Shown here one piece after another: positions 1 through 8,436 of a stretch of 44,740 nt of DNA (positions are counted from its first letter, which is position 1; every line of letters starts with the position of its first letter). Origin of the DNA: Solirubrobacterales bacterium (lineage in GTDB: Bacteria > Actinomycetota > Thermoleophilia > Solirubrobacterales > Solirubrobacteraceae); contig JAFAXX010000021.1 of assembly GCA_019240655.1 (NCBI GenBank), positions 1-44,740 of the forward strand, read 5' to 3'. The notes beneath the pieces were generated by a model, which did no database searches, was not told where the DNA came from, and saw nothing but the letters and a program-made list of their open reading frames with translations. The position numbers and the translations under genes were made by a program.

Positions 1-1
1 C

Positions 2-1084
2 CCGGCCGACACGCACCGCGACGACTTCGCCTTCTGGCTGTTCAGCGGCGGCTCGACGGGGCTGCCGAAGGGTGCCGTCCATCTGCAGCACGACATCCCT
101 TACACGACGGCGACCTTCGGTCAGGAGATTCTCGGCATCACCGAAGACGACGTCTGCTTCTCCACGACGAAGCTCTATCACGCGTACGGGATGGGCAACG
201 GGATGTCCTTCCCGTTCGCCGTGGGCGCCACTTCGGTCCTCATGGCCGGCAAGCCGGACCCGGCGACGATACTCGCCCACATCGAGAAGTTCCGTCCGAG
301 CCTGTTCTTCTCAGTGCCGACGCTCTACGGGAGGTTGAGCGGCGCGCCGGAGGCCGCCAAGACTAACTTCAGCTCTATCCGAATGTGTTGCTCCGCCGCG
401 GAGCCGCTGGCTCCGGAAGTGCTTCGACGCTGGCAGCAGGTGAGTGGAGTGGAGATATGCGACGGAATCGGTTCGACGGAGATGCTCCACATCTACTGCT
501 CGAACCGCCCCGGCGACGTACACCCCGGCACCAGCGGGCGGCCGGTGCCCGGCTACGAGCTCAGGCTGCTGGACGAGGACGAGCGGCCGGTCACGCGAGG
601 CGAGGTGGGTAACCTGTTCGTCAGGGGCGACAGTGCGTTGGCCTTCTACTGGCATCAGCACGAGAAGACCAAGCGCTCGCTCCGCGGCGACTGGTACTTC
701 ACCGGCGATCGCTATCGAGAGACCGACGACGGAGTCTTCGTCTACGAGGGCCGCGCCGACGACATGATCAAGGTCGGCGGGCTGTGGGCTTCACCGATCT
801 CGATCGAGAACACGCTCATGGAGCATCCCGAGGTGCTCGAGGTGGCGGCGATCGGCGTCGAGGCGGAGTACACGACGCGTGTGAAGGCGTTTGTCGTGCT
901 CCGCGGAGGGCAGGGCTCAACTGAGCTCGCCGGCGAGCTCCAGGCCTGGTGCAAGCAGCGGCTGCGGCGCTACGAGTACCCGCATGTGATCGAGTTCCTG
1001 GACGAGCTGCCGAAGACGCCGACCGGGAAAATCCAACGCTACAAGCTGCGCAACTCGGAGAAAGCCGCTCAAGAGTTCGCGTGA
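2..1084 (+). CDS. Benzoate-CoA ligase family protein (3' part, cut by window start)
   Basis: Adenylate-forming acyl/aryl-CoA ligase. It activates an aromatic or related carboxylic acid with ATP to the acyl-AMP and transfers it to CoA in the cytoplasm. About 360 codons are visible in one frame from base 2; the N-terminal third lies outside the window. The frame opens with the AMP-binding P-loop (FSGGSTGLPKG), then the GIGSTEMLH adenine/acyl-site motif, the FTGDRYRETDDG hinge region and a C-terminal PTGKIQRYKLR with the catalytic lysine. The GSTEMLH and SNRPGDVHPGTSG blocks are typical of the benzoate/4-hydroxybenzoate-CoA ligase branch. The HxlR regulator and aldehyde dehydrogenase that follow suggest a role in aromatic aldehyde/acid use. 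The exact substrate cannot be read from the sequence. Confidence 0.88.
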   Translation, partial: PADTHRDDFAFWLFSGGSTGLPKGAVHLQHDIPYTTATFGQEILGITEDDVCFSTTKLYHAYGMGNGMSFPFAVGATSVLMAGKPDPATILAHIEKFRPSLFFSVPTLYGRLSGAPEAAKTNFSSIRMCCSAAEPLAPEVLRRWQQVSGVEICDGIGSTEMLHIYCSNRPGDVHPGTSGRPVPGYELRLLDEDERPVTRGEVGNLFVRGDSALAFYWHQHEKTKRSLRGDWYFTGDRYRETDDGVFVYEGRADDMIKVGGLWASPISIENTLMEHPEVLEVAAIGVEAEYTTRVKAFVVLRGGQGSTELAGELQAWCKQRLRRYEYPHVIEFLDELPKTPTGKIQRYKLRNSEKAAQEFA

Positions 1085-1358
1085 GGCGTGGCACGGCGGA
1101 ACGTCGGCGACAGCGGCTCGACGGCCCGTCTGGGGCTCACCGGAATCCGACGCTCAATAACCACGCGGTCGGCGGACAGCACGGCGAGATCGCGGCGCAT
1201 CGACTGCTGCCCTTCCGCTATGCCGGCGGCCCGGGTGGCAATGCAGGTACGCTCACGGTGGGATGTCGTCCAGGTCAGCCGCCACGAGGCCTCCGCGAAC
1301 GGATAGAGAAGAGCTCCCGGTGACCTCGCCGGGTGCGCCCCGCGCGCGTGGCGCGACC

Positions 1359-1805
1359 ATGAAGCACGAGGAGCTCGGCCGGGTGTACTGCTCGTTGGCG
1401 CGCACGTGGTCGGTGATCGGCGAGCGTTGGACGATGCTGATCATTCGCGAGGCGTTCCGAGGCACGCGGCGCTTTGACGAGTTCCAGCAACGTCTGGGCG
1501 TGGGTCGCAACGTCCTCTCCAACCGGCTGGGACGACTTTCCGACGAGGGCATCTTCGAGCGCGTGCGCTATCAGCAGTCGCCCGACCGCTACGAATACCG
1601 GCTCACCCAAAAGGGGATGGATTTGTACCCGGTGCTGTTGACGCTCATGCGGTGGGGGGATCTCTACAAGGTCGACGATCCTCCCGTCCGCCTCTATCAC
1701 AAAGGCTGTGGAGAGCTCGCCTCGCCGGAGCTGCGGTGCAGCCACTGTGGTGAACCGGTCGGCTTCCACTCGCTGCGCGCCAAGTACGCCCCCGACGCCT
1801 GGTGA
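1359..1805 (+). CDS. HxlR-family winged-helix regulator with C-terminal Cys cluster
   Basis: Transcription factor of 148 residues. The HxlR winged helix spans about residues 8-100 (CSLARTWSVIGERW, then RRFDEFQQRLGVGRNVLSNRL as the recognition region, then the YRLTQKG wing). The start is the ATG of MKHEELG, because upstream in-frame codons give an unrelated Arg/Pro-rich stretch. After the HTH comes an extra tail with Cys117, Cys127 and Cys130 (C-X9-C-X2-C) and His114, which looks like a small zinc-ribbon or a redox/metal-sensing cluster. It lies between the CoA ligase and the aldehyde dehydrogenase on the same strand, so local control of those genes is likely, but no operator was identified. 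The final codons overlap the first unit of a 22-bp tandem repeat. Confidence 0.87.
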   Translation: MKHEELGRVYCSLARTWSVIGERWTMLIIREAFRGTRRFDEFQQRLGVGRNVLSNRLGRLSDEGIFERVRYQQSPDRYEYRLTQKGMDLYPVLLTLMRWGDLYKVDDPPVRLYHKGCGELASPELRCSHCGEPVGFHSLRAKYAPDAW

Positions 1806-1885
1806 ACGGCGTCCCCGACGCCGGGTGAACGCGCGCCCGACGCCGCGTGAACGCGAGCCTGACGCCGGGTCAGCGCCCCAGACGC
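1791..1885. repeat. About four tandem copies of a ~22-bp GC-rich unit
   Basis: Successive units begin near 1791, 1814, 1836 and 1858, each close to CCCGACGCCGGGTGAACGCG, with a partial fifth ending near 1885. Unit-to-unit distances are 23, 22 and 22 bp. The first copy contains the HxlR stop codon (GACGCCTGGTGA), so the array looks like an expansion of the gene's 3' end into the intergenic region. Confidence 0.75.
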
Positions 1886-1964
1886 CTCGGATCAGGGCAT
1901 ATCGGTAGGTCACGTATTGATATCGTCGCTTGATCGGCCGGCGGTCCGGCAAAGGGAGAGTGGC

Positions 1965-3419
1965 GTGGCCGAGATGTTCATCGCCGGTGAATTCACCGGG
2001 TCTGAACGACAGCGAACGACGGTCACCAGCCCCGCCGCCGGCGAGCCGGTGGACACCGTGCCGGAGGCCACTGTCGCCGACGTCGACGCTGCCGTCGATG
2101 CCGCCGGCGGCGCCTTTGACGCCTGGCGGAACACGCGTGCAAGCCGGCGCGGCGAGCTGCTACATCGCGGCGCGCGGCGGGTGCTCGCACACCGTGAAGA
2201 GCTGGCGCGGCTGCTCACTGCCGAGCACGGCAAGACGCTGCGCGAGGCCGGGCTCGAGATTCACCGCTTCGTCACCACGCTCGAGCACTACGCCGGCTTG
2301 GCTCGAGAACTCCGTGGCAGCCACGTCCCCGGCCTCGACCACAACACCTACGGCCTCATCGTGCGTCGCCCGCTGGGTGTCGTGGCCGCAATCGTGGCCT
2401 GGAACTTTCCCACGTTGCTGCTGGCCAACAAGGTCGCGCCGGCCATCGTCGCCGGAAATACCGTCGTGGCGAAGCCAGCCCCGACCACACCGCTTACGAC
2501 CCTGCGCATCGCCGAGCTCCTGCATGAGGGCGGCGTGCCGGCGGGTGTCCTCAATGTCGTCTGCGGCGGTGCCGAGGTCGGAGAGGCGCTGGTCCGCCAC
2601 CCCGCGGTGCGGAAGGTTGCCTTCACGGGCACGACAGCCACCGGTGAGCGGGTCGCCGCCGCGGCGGCCGCCGGAGCCAAGCGGGTCGCGCTCGAGCTCA
2701 GCGGGTCGGATCCCTTCATCGTCTGCGAGGACGCCGACCTCGACGCCGCCGCGAGCGCGGCGAGCGTCGGGCGCTTCTTCAACGCCGGCCAATCGTGCCT
2801 GGCCGTAAAGCGTGTGTACTGCGCCGAGGAAGCGCTCGACACATTCCTACAGCGGCTCCTGGACCGCGTCCGGAAATTGACCGTCGGACCGCCGACGATG
2901 GGAGGGACAGTCCTCGGTCCGCTCCACACCGAAGCTCTGCGCGACCGCCTCGAGCGCCAGCTGGCCGACGGGCTCGAGTCGGGCGGCGAGCTGCTTGTCG
3001 GCGGCGAGCGCCCTCAGCACGCTGAGCTCGCCGGCGGCTGGTACTTCGATGCGACCGTCGTATCACGCCCGGCTCACGACTCGCGGCTGGCCACCGAGGA
3101 GGTGCTGGGGCCGGTACTGCCGGTTTGGGCGGTGGCGAGCCTCGACGAGGCGATGGCGCGCGCCAACGCGTCGCCGTTCGGGCTGGGTTCGTCGATCTGG
3201 ACACGCGATCTAGACGCGGCCACCTACGCGGCCGGCCGTCTCGAGGCGGGCTACACCTGGATCAACTGCCCTCCACGGCTCTACGAGCAGCTGCCGTTCG
3301 GGGGCATCGGCGCGAGCGGTTTCGGCAAGGAACATGGACACGAAGCGCTCGACCAGTACACCGACTCCAAATCGGTCGTCGTCCGCCACCGCCCGCCGCG
3401 GGCGGCACCGGCCTCATAA
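1965..3419 (+). CDS. NAD(P)-dependent aldehyde dehydrogenase
   Basis: Aldehyde dehydrogenase superfamily, 484 residues; oxidises an aldehyde to the acid in the cytoplasm. The Rossmann entry WNFPTLLLANKVAPAIVAGN, the nucleotide-loop FTGTTATG, the general base Glu244 (LELSG) and the nucleophile Cys278 (NAGQSC) are all present. The C-terminal PFGGIGASGFGKEHG block is also typical. The base motif reads ELSG rather than the common ELGG. GTG 1965 is preferred because AAAGGGAGA ends about 5 nt upstream; ATG 1974 is an alternative. The upstream aryl-CoA ligase and regulator suggest an aromatic aldehyde substrate (benzaldehyde or vanillin type). This is inference; succinate-semialdehyde-type activity is not excluded. 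Confidence 0.9.
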   Translation: MAEMFIAGEFTGSERQRTTVTSPAAGEPVDTVPEATVADVDAAVDAAGGAFDAWRNTRASRRGELLHRGARRVLAHREELARLLTAEHGKTLREAGLEIHRFVTTLEHYAGLARELRGSHVPGLDHNTYGLIVRRPLGVVAAIVAWNFPTLLLANKVAPAIVAGNTVVAKPAPTTPLTTLRIAELLHEGGVPAGVLNVVCGGAEVGEALVRHPAVRKVAFTGTTATGERVAAAAAAGAKRVALELSGSDPFIVCEDADLDAAASAASVGRFFNAGQSCLAVKRVYCAEEALDTFLQRLLDRVRKLTVGPPTMGGTVLGPLHTEALRDRLERQLADGLESGGELLVGGERPQHAELAGGWYFDATVVSRPAHDSRLATEEVLGPVLPVWAVASLDEAMARANASPFGLGSSIWTRDLDAATYAAGRLEAGYTWINCPPRLYEQLPFGGIGASGFGKEHGHEALDQYTDSKSVVVRHRPPRAAPAS

Positions 3420-3718
3420 GCACGGGGCGTGATCCGGCCGAGCCGGTGCACGCGCGCCGAAGCTGAATCCGTCCGCAGCCGGCTCGGTTGAACTGCCCGG
3501 TATCTGACGGTCGAGCGTGGCGGTGTGGCCGCCCGGACAGCCATAACGTGAAGAAGCAGCCTGTCGGCGGGAGGCAGTGTCACGTTGAGCTCAGCCTTGC
3601 CCGGGAACGTCGCCCGGCCACCGGTCGTGAACGTCCGCGCCCGCGTGAGTGAGCCCCGTGGCGGGCATGCATCGGGCATGATTTGGTATGCCGTCCCAAA
3701 CCGCCCAGGAGATCGATC
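3420..3718. other. Intergenic region, no supported gene
   Basis: About 300 bp between the aldehyde dehydrogenase and the acyltransferase. I see no credible gene on either strand. It holds a 9-bp inverted repeat (CCGAGCCGG at 3438 with CCGGCTCGG at 3479) that could terminate the upstream gene. A second pair, AACGTGA (3545) and TCACGTT (3580), has arms 28 bp apart and could be a regulator site or chance. Confidence 0.5.
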
Positions 3719-5230
3719 GTGCGCCAGCTCACCGCGCTTGACCAGCAATTCCTCGCGCTCGAGGATTCACGCAACTACGGGCACGTCGGCTCGCTCGGAA
3801 TCCTCGATCCCTCCACCGCGCCGGGGGGATCGCTCAGCCTGATCAACATCCAGGAGCACATCTCGGAGCGGCTGCCCCTGGTCCCGCCGTTTCGCTGGCG
3901 GCTGCAGGAGGTTCCGCTCAACCTCGACTACGGCTACTGGATCGAGGATCCCGACTTCGACCTGGAGTTCCACGTCCGCGAGCTCGCGCTTGCCCCCCCG
4001 GGCACCGATGCTCAGCTAGCCGAGCAGGTCGCGCGGATCTTCTCGCGACCGCTCGACCGCTCGCGCCCGTTGTGGGAGCTGTATCTCATCTATGGGCTTC
4101 CCCGTGGGCGGGTCGGCGTGATGACCAAGATCCACCACGCCGTGATCGACGGCATCTCCGGGGCCGAGATTCTCGGCGCCCTGCTCGACTTCAGTCCGGA
4201 GGGCCGAGAGGCGCCGCCGACGCTGCCCGCACCCCCGGAGGCGCCCGGACAACTCGGGATGCTGGCGCGCGGGCTGCTTGGGCTTCCGCGCTACCCGTTG
4301 CGCCTGCTGAGCTCGGTGCCGCGGGCGCTGCCGAACGTCGAGGAGGTGCCGACGATCGCCACCATCCCGGGTATCAAGACCGCCGGCCGGATCGTGGCCA
4401 CGGCGGAGCGCGCCATCGGGCGCCGGCGGGTCGTCGGTCACCTGAACCTCACCCCGCCCCACACCTCGTTCAACGGCCGGGTGTCCGCCCACCGGCGCTT
4501 TGCCTTCGGGCACCTTTCGCTGGACGACGTCAAGGCGATCAAGAACGCTCACGGCTGCACAGTGAACGACGTGGTCGTCTCAATCTGCGCCGGCACGGTG
4601 CGCCGGTGGTTGATGGAGCACCGCGAGCTCCCGCGCCGCCCACTGGTCGCCCAGATCCCGGTCTCCGTGCGCAAGGAGGACCAGCTCGGCACGTTCGGCA
4701 ACCGGATCCTCTTGATGACGGCGCCGCTCTACAGCAACGTGAAGGATCCGGTCAAGCGCCTGCGGCTTACTCATCGCGCCCTGGCTCAGATGAAGGAGCG
4801 CCACCGGGCGCTCCCGGCGGACCTGCTCCAGGACGCCAACCAGTTCATCCCGCCGGCGCTGTTCTCGCGCGCGGCCCGGCTCACGTTCTCGCTCAGCGCC
4901 AGCCGGCGAGCCCACCCGGCGTGGAATCTCGTGGTCTCGAACGTCCCCGGGCCGCAGGTGCCGCTGTACATGGCCGGGGCCCGCCTCGAGGCCCAGTACC
5001 CGATCTCGGTGGTCACCGACGGCATGGGCCTCAACATCACCGTCATGAGCTACCTCGGAGCGCTCGACTTCGGCATCGTCGCCGATCGCGAGCAGATGCC
5101 GGACGTGTGGTCGCTGATCGAATGGCTCGGCGAGGCGCTGGAGGAGCTGCGGCCGGCGGCCAGGCCGACGCGTGCTCGCACGGCGGCCGCGGCCGCCACC
5201 GCGCCGGTGAAGGCGGGCAAGCGGGCCTGA
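3719..5230 (+). CDS. WS/DGAT bifunctional wax ester synthase / diacylglycerol acyltransferase
   Basis: Acyl-CoA:alcohol / diacylglycerol acyltransferase, 503 residues. It makes the storage lipids wax ester and triacylglycerol at the inner membrane face. The protein begins QLTALDQQFLALED, typical of the family's N-terminus, and carries the catalytic HHAVIDG at residues 139-145 (HHxxxDG). The C-terminal WS/DGAT domain includes NDVVVSICAGTVRRWL and NLVVSNVPGP. GTG 3719 is chosen because AGGAG lies 6 nt upstream; the ATG at 3683 would add 12 residues not seen in the family. The last ~25 residues are an Ala/Arg/Lys-rich tail. It is convergent with the LLM oxidoreductase downstream. Confidence 0.92.
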   Translation: MRQLTALDQQFLALEDSRNYGHVGSLGILDPSTAPGGSLSLINIQEHISERLPLVPPFRWRLQEVPLNLDYGYWIEDPDFDLEFHVRELALAPPGTDAQLAEQVARIFSRPLDRSRPLWELYLIYGLPRGRVGVMTKIHHAVIDGISGAEILGALLDFSPEGREAPPTLPAPPEAPGQLGMLARGLLGLPRYPLRLLSSVPRALPNVEEVPTIATIPGIKTAGRIVATAERAIGRRRVVGHLNLTPPHTSFNGRVSAHRRFAFGHLSLDDVKAIKNAHGCTVNDVVVSICAGTVRRWLMEHRELPRRPLVAQIPVSVRKEDQLGTFGNRILLMTAPLYSNVKDPVKRLRLTHRALAQMKERHRALPADLLQDANQFIPPALFSRAARLTFSLSASRRAHPAWNLVVSNVPGPQVPLYMAGARLEAQYPISVVTDGMGLNITVMSYLGALDFGIVADREQMPDVWSLIEWLGEALEELRPAARPTRARTAAAAATAPVKAGKRA

Positions 5231-5254
5231 GCGAAGGCGGCGGCCGGCCAGACG

Positions 5255-5301
5255 GCGCCGGCGCGGGCCGGCGCGCGCTTGAGTCGCGGCGCCGGCCCGC
5301 G
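5255..5301. terminator. Hairpin between convergent genes (bidirectional terminator candidate)
   Basis: Bases 5262-5274 (CGCGGGCCGGCGC) pair perfectly with 5289-5301 (GCGCCGGCCCGCG) around a 14-nt loop. A competing 8-bp hairpin is GCGCCGGC/GCCGGCGC at 5255-5274. There is no U-tract, as is common in high-GC actinomycetes. It lies exactly between two convergent stop codons. Confidence 0.6.
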
Positions 5302-6366
5302 TCAGCCGTGGCTCGGCACCGCCGAGCCCTGGAGCTGCGGTTGGACCTTGGTCACGAACAACTCGAGCGTTCGCCGAGATTCCGCGAACGACATGTCGCC
5401 GGCCGGGAACATGAAGCACAGGTAGTCCGCCATTCCGTCCTCGAGCAGAAGCGCGAGGCGCTCGGCGATCTGATCGGGCGTCCCGGCCCCGAACTGGATG
5501 GCCATGTCCATGTTGGCGATGATCGCGCGCAGCGCGCCCTGGGCCGCGTAGCCCTCCGCCTCGTCGACGACCAGATGGTCGAAGCGGTGGCTCTCCCGCG
5601 TGCGGCGGATGAGCCCATCCATCCCGCGCTGGGCGATTTCCCGCGCCTCGGTCTCGGTGGGTGCGATTGCCAACAGCAGGCTGTAGCCGACCCGGGGCTG
5701 ATCCTCCGATCCTTCCATGCGAATCGGATCGTCCTTGTGGTCCTCCCACGCCCGCAGGTACTGCTCGTAGGCAGCTTCGTCGATCTTGCCTGGCCACATC
5801 AGGCTCATCCCATGGCGCCCGGCGGTCTCGGGACTGCCCGGATACCAGAACGGGATCCGTTCCTGATACGGCCTCGTCGCCATCGGCATCGGCGGGAAGT
5901 CGTAATAGCGGCTGTCCTCGCTCGAGACCTCTCCGGTCTCGAGCGCCCGGTGGATGATCCCGAGGATGTCGACCATGCGCTCCCGGGAGCCCTCCCAGCG
6001 ATCGCCGAACCAGTGGTGCTCGACCGGCACCGCTCCGCGCCCCACGCCGAACTCGAGCCGTCCTTCGGTCAACTGGTCGACGATGCACATGTCCTCGATG
6101 ATCCGCATCGGATGATGCATCGGCAGCAACTTGACCATCGGACCGAGCCGAATCCGCTCGGTGATCTGCGAGGCCGCCGCGATGAAGATCTCCTGGCTCG
6201 GCGCCAGGCAGAGCTCACCCCCGTGATGCTCGGCCAGGTGATAGCCGTAGAACCCGGCCTGATCGGCCATCTTGATGAGCTCGAGGCGATCCTTGAACAA
6301 CTGGCTGGTCGGGGTTCCGGGGATGTCCTCGATGTGGTCGAAGATGCCGAAGCGGGGATTGGTCAT
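5302..6366 (-). CDS. LLM-class flavin-dependent oxidoreductase (1)
   Basis: Luciferase-like monooxygenase-fold protein of 354 residues, expected to use reduced FMN or F420 (coenzyme not determinable). Family marks are FGIFDHIEDIPG at the start, the GFYGYHLAEHHGG strand, ITERIRLGPMVKLLP and LTEGRLEFGVGRG. The start ATG has GGAGG 9 nt upstream. It is the last gene of a minus-strand series: exporter ATPase, permease, LLM 2, esterase, LLM 1, with 27 nt between the esterase stop and this start. It is a paralogue of the other LLM protein but clearly diverged. The substrate is unknown; the esterase and exporter context suggests degradation or modification of a hydrophobic xenobiotic or ester. Confidence 0.9.
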   Translation of the reverse strand: MTNPRFGIFDHIEDIPGTPTSQLFKDRLELIKMADQAGFYGYHLAEHHGGELCLAPSQEIFIAAASQITERIRLGPMVKLLPMHHPMRIIEDMCIVDQLTEGRLEFGVGRGAVPVEHHWFGDRWEGSRERMVDILGIIHRALETGEVSSEDSRYYDFPPMPMATRPYQERIPFWYPGSPETAGRHGMSLMWPGKIDEAAYEQYLRAWEDHKDDPIRMEGSEDQPRVGYSLLLAIAPTETEAREIAQRGMDGLIRRTRESHRFDHLVVDEAEGYAAQGALRAIIANMDMAIQFGAGTPDQIAERLALLLEDGMADYLCFMFPAGDMSFAESRRTLELFVTKVQPQLQGSAVPSHG

Positions 6367-6393
6367 GGGTGTCGTCCTCCGTGGGTCAAGGCG

Positions 6394-7281
6394 TCACAGC
6401 CGGGCGCGGAAGAACTCCGATACCGCGCCCAGCACCGCCGGGCCGTCGAACGCGGGATCTTCGTGGTTGGCGCCGGCCACGAGCAGCAGGGTGCTGTCGG
6501 CTCCGGCGGCGCCCAGCGCCGCGTGCAGCCGCCGGCTCTGGTCCTCGCTGATCAGCGCATCGCGATCTCCGTGCATCAGCAGGAACGCCCCGGTCGCCTC
6601 CGCGGCGTAGGTGAGCGGGCTGGCGGACGCCGCCAGCCCGGCGTTCTCGGCCACGTTGGCGACGCCGAGCAGGCGGGCGAGGATCGACGGCTGCGGCGGG
6701 GGCCCGCTGATGAACGGCGGCGGCCGGCGGTCGGGGGGTGGGTGGAAGGCGTCGGCGGTGAGGAGATCCGTCGGCGCAAACCAGGCGGTGACCGCCTCGA
6801 CCGAGCTTCTGGCTTCTGGGTGGTCTCCGAGGGTTCCCTCGTGCTCGCCCGACCCCGAGGTCAGCGCCAGCATCAGGGCCAGGTATGCGCCCGCCGACGC
6901 GCCCCACGCCCCCACCCGTTGATCGCGGTAGCCGTGCTCGGCCGCGTGAGCGCGCAGCCACCGCACCGCCGCCTTGACGTCGTGCAGTTGGGCCGGATAC
7001 GTGGCGATGGCGGAGAAGCGATACTCGGCGCTCGCGACGGCGATGCCGCTGTGCGCGAGCGGCAGCAGGCGCTCCTGCGCGAAGTCGCGCTTCGTGCCGA
7101 CCATGAACGCCCCGCCGTGGAGGTACAGCACCACGGGACACGCGTCGGTGCGGTGCTCGGGCATGTACAGATCGAGCGTGAGCGATCGGCCGTCGACCGA
7201 GGCATAGGCGAGATCGCGGTGAACTTCGACCCCGGTGTCCGGACTGACGATCTCGGTCTGGCCGCCGCGGCTCGGGCTCAC
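6394..7281 (-). CDS. Alpha/beta hydrolase (esterase/lipase, HSL/carboxylesterase-like)
   Basis: Esterase of 295 residues. The oxyanion-hole motif HGGA is at residues 55-58, the nucleophile Ser129 lies in GASAG, the likely acid is Asp241 (HGDRDAL) and His273 (ANHED) completes the triad. The GTG start at 7281 overlaps the TGA of the upstream LLM gene (GTGA), which implies translational coupling; no other in-frame start fits so well. It has no signal peptide. Its place between two LLM oxidoreductases suggests it hydrolyses an ester or lactone made by one of them (inference). The reading frame stays open well upstream of this start, but that part is antisense-like composition inside the LLM gene and was left out. 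Confidence 0.88.
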   Translation of the reverse strand: MSPSRGGQTEIVSPDTGVEVHRDLAYASVDGRSLTLDLYMPEHRTDACPVVLYLHGGAFMVGTKRDFAQERLLPLAHSGIAVASAEYRFSAIATYPAQLHDVKAAVRWLRAHAAEHGYRDQRVGAWGASAGAYLALMLALTSGSGEHEGTLGDHPEARSSVEAVTAWFAPTDLLTADAFHPPPDRRPPPFISGPPPQPSILARLLGVANVAENAGLAASASPLTYAAEATGAFLLMHGDRDALISEDQSRRLHAALGAAGADSTLLLVAGANHEDPAFDGPAVLGAVSEFFRARL

Positions 7282-8300
7282 GATTTCGCCCCGACTTCGG
7301 CGAACGCCGGCATCACCTCGGCGGCAAACAGCTCGGCCGTGCGATTGACGTTCTCGAAGCTGAGATCGCCGAACGCCAGGTGGAAGCTCATCGTGTCGAG
7401 CCCGGCGAGCTCCACCTGCTCGGCCACGTACTGCCGGGCCTCCTCGGGATCTCCAGCGAACGCCCCGCCCACGGCCTGCCATTGCGCGAACGTGGGCGGG
7501 AACACCGGCGGGGCCGGCACACCCGAGCGCTCCCACAGGAACATCAGCCGCTGCCGGAAGGCGACATACGCGTCCCCGGCGACCCGCCGCGCCTCCTCGC
7601 CGTCCTCGGCGATGACCAGGTTGCGGTTCACGCCGCGCAGCGGCCGCTCGTGCTCGGGACGGCCGGTCTCCTCCCACGCCGCGAGGAAGCGGTCGGTGAG
7701 GGGCCGGACGCGGTCGGGCGGCAGCAACGACATCATGTTGATCCCGTTGCGCGCGCACCACTCGGCCCGCTCCCCCGATCCAACGCCGTACCACAGCGGG
7801 GGGCGCGGCTTCTGCACCGTGGGCACCACCATCAGGACGTCGGCGATCGAGTAGAAGCGGCCCTCGTGGTTCAACACCTCGGAGGAGAGGCCACGCAGGA
7901 GGATCTCGTACATCTCCGCGAACATGGCGGGCGTATCGGCCGGATCGATGCCGTACGTCGCAATCTCCGGCGGTGAGACGCCGCGGCCGATGCCGAGCTC
8001 GAGCCGGCCGCTGGTCAGCAGATCGAGCTCCCCGATCTCCTCGAGCAGACGCACCGGGTGATACAGCGGGAGCAGTGACACGAGCGTGCCGAGGCGTATA
8101 CGGTGCGTCCGCTGCGAGGCCGCGGCCAGCCACAGGTGCGGCGATGGAAACAGGTTGAGCGGAGTGCCGTGATGCTCGGTGACCATGTAGCGGTCAAAGC
8201 CGAGGCGCTCGTAGAGCTCGACCAGCTCCAGGCGCTGGCGCACCAGCGCGGCCGGCGCAACGCCCGACAGGTCGATGTGGTCGGTGACCCCGAACTGCAT
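7278..8300 (-). CDS. LLM-class flavin-dependent oxidoreductase (2)
   Basis: Luciferase-like monooxygenase-fold protein of 340 residues. It starts MQFGVTDHIDLSG and contains RYMVTEHHG, HRIRLGTLVSLLP, LTSGRLELGIGRG and PPLWYGVGSGE, all typical of the LLM family. The ATG at 8300 is chosen with GGGAGAGA just upstream; a longer in-frame start at 8417 would add a non-conserved Arg/Pro-rich leader. Its stop overlaps the start of the esterase. It is 136 nt downstream of the ABC permease in the same direction, so it may be in the same transcript. The coenzyme (FMN or F420) and substrate are unknown. Confidence 0.9.
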   Translation of the reverse strand: MQFGVTDHIDLSGVAPAALVRQRLELVELYERLGFDRYMVTEHHGTPLNLFPSPHLWLAAASQRTHRIRLGTLVSLLPLYHPVRLLEEIGELDLLTSGRLELGIGRGVSPPEIATYGIDPADTPAMFAEMYEILLRGLSSEVLNHEGRFYSIADVLMVVPTVQKPRPPLWYGVGSGERAEWCARNGINMMSLLPPDRVRPLTDRFLAAWEETGRPEHERPLRGVNRNLVIAEDGEEARRVAGDAYVAFRQRLMFLWERSGVPAPPVFPPTFAQWQAVGGAFAGDPEEARQYVAEQVELAGLDTMSFHLAFGDLSFENVNRTAELFAAEVMPAFAEVGAKS

Positions 8301-8436
8301 GCTCTTCTCTCCCGGGTGTCGCGGCGGAAGCGGCGGGAACTCGCGTGAGCGTAGCGTGCCCGGTGTGGATCGGCGGAGGCACCACGCGCCCGCAGCCGCG
8401 GCCGCCGGCGAGGGCATCCGCGCTGGAGCGCACCGC

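Noticed and set aside
3281..3748. Minus-strand open frame of 155 codons between the aldehyde dehydrogenase and the acyltransferase
   Set aside because: It overlaps the 3' end of the aldehyde dehydrogenase and has no domain, ribosome site or typical codon pattern.
4072..7854. Very long open frame (over 1200 codons) on the plus strand across 4.1-7.9 kb
   Set aside because: It is antisense to two LLM genes and the esterase and out of frame with the WS/DGAT gene. Composition is Arg/Gly/Pro/His-rich with no domain; a GC-bias artefact.
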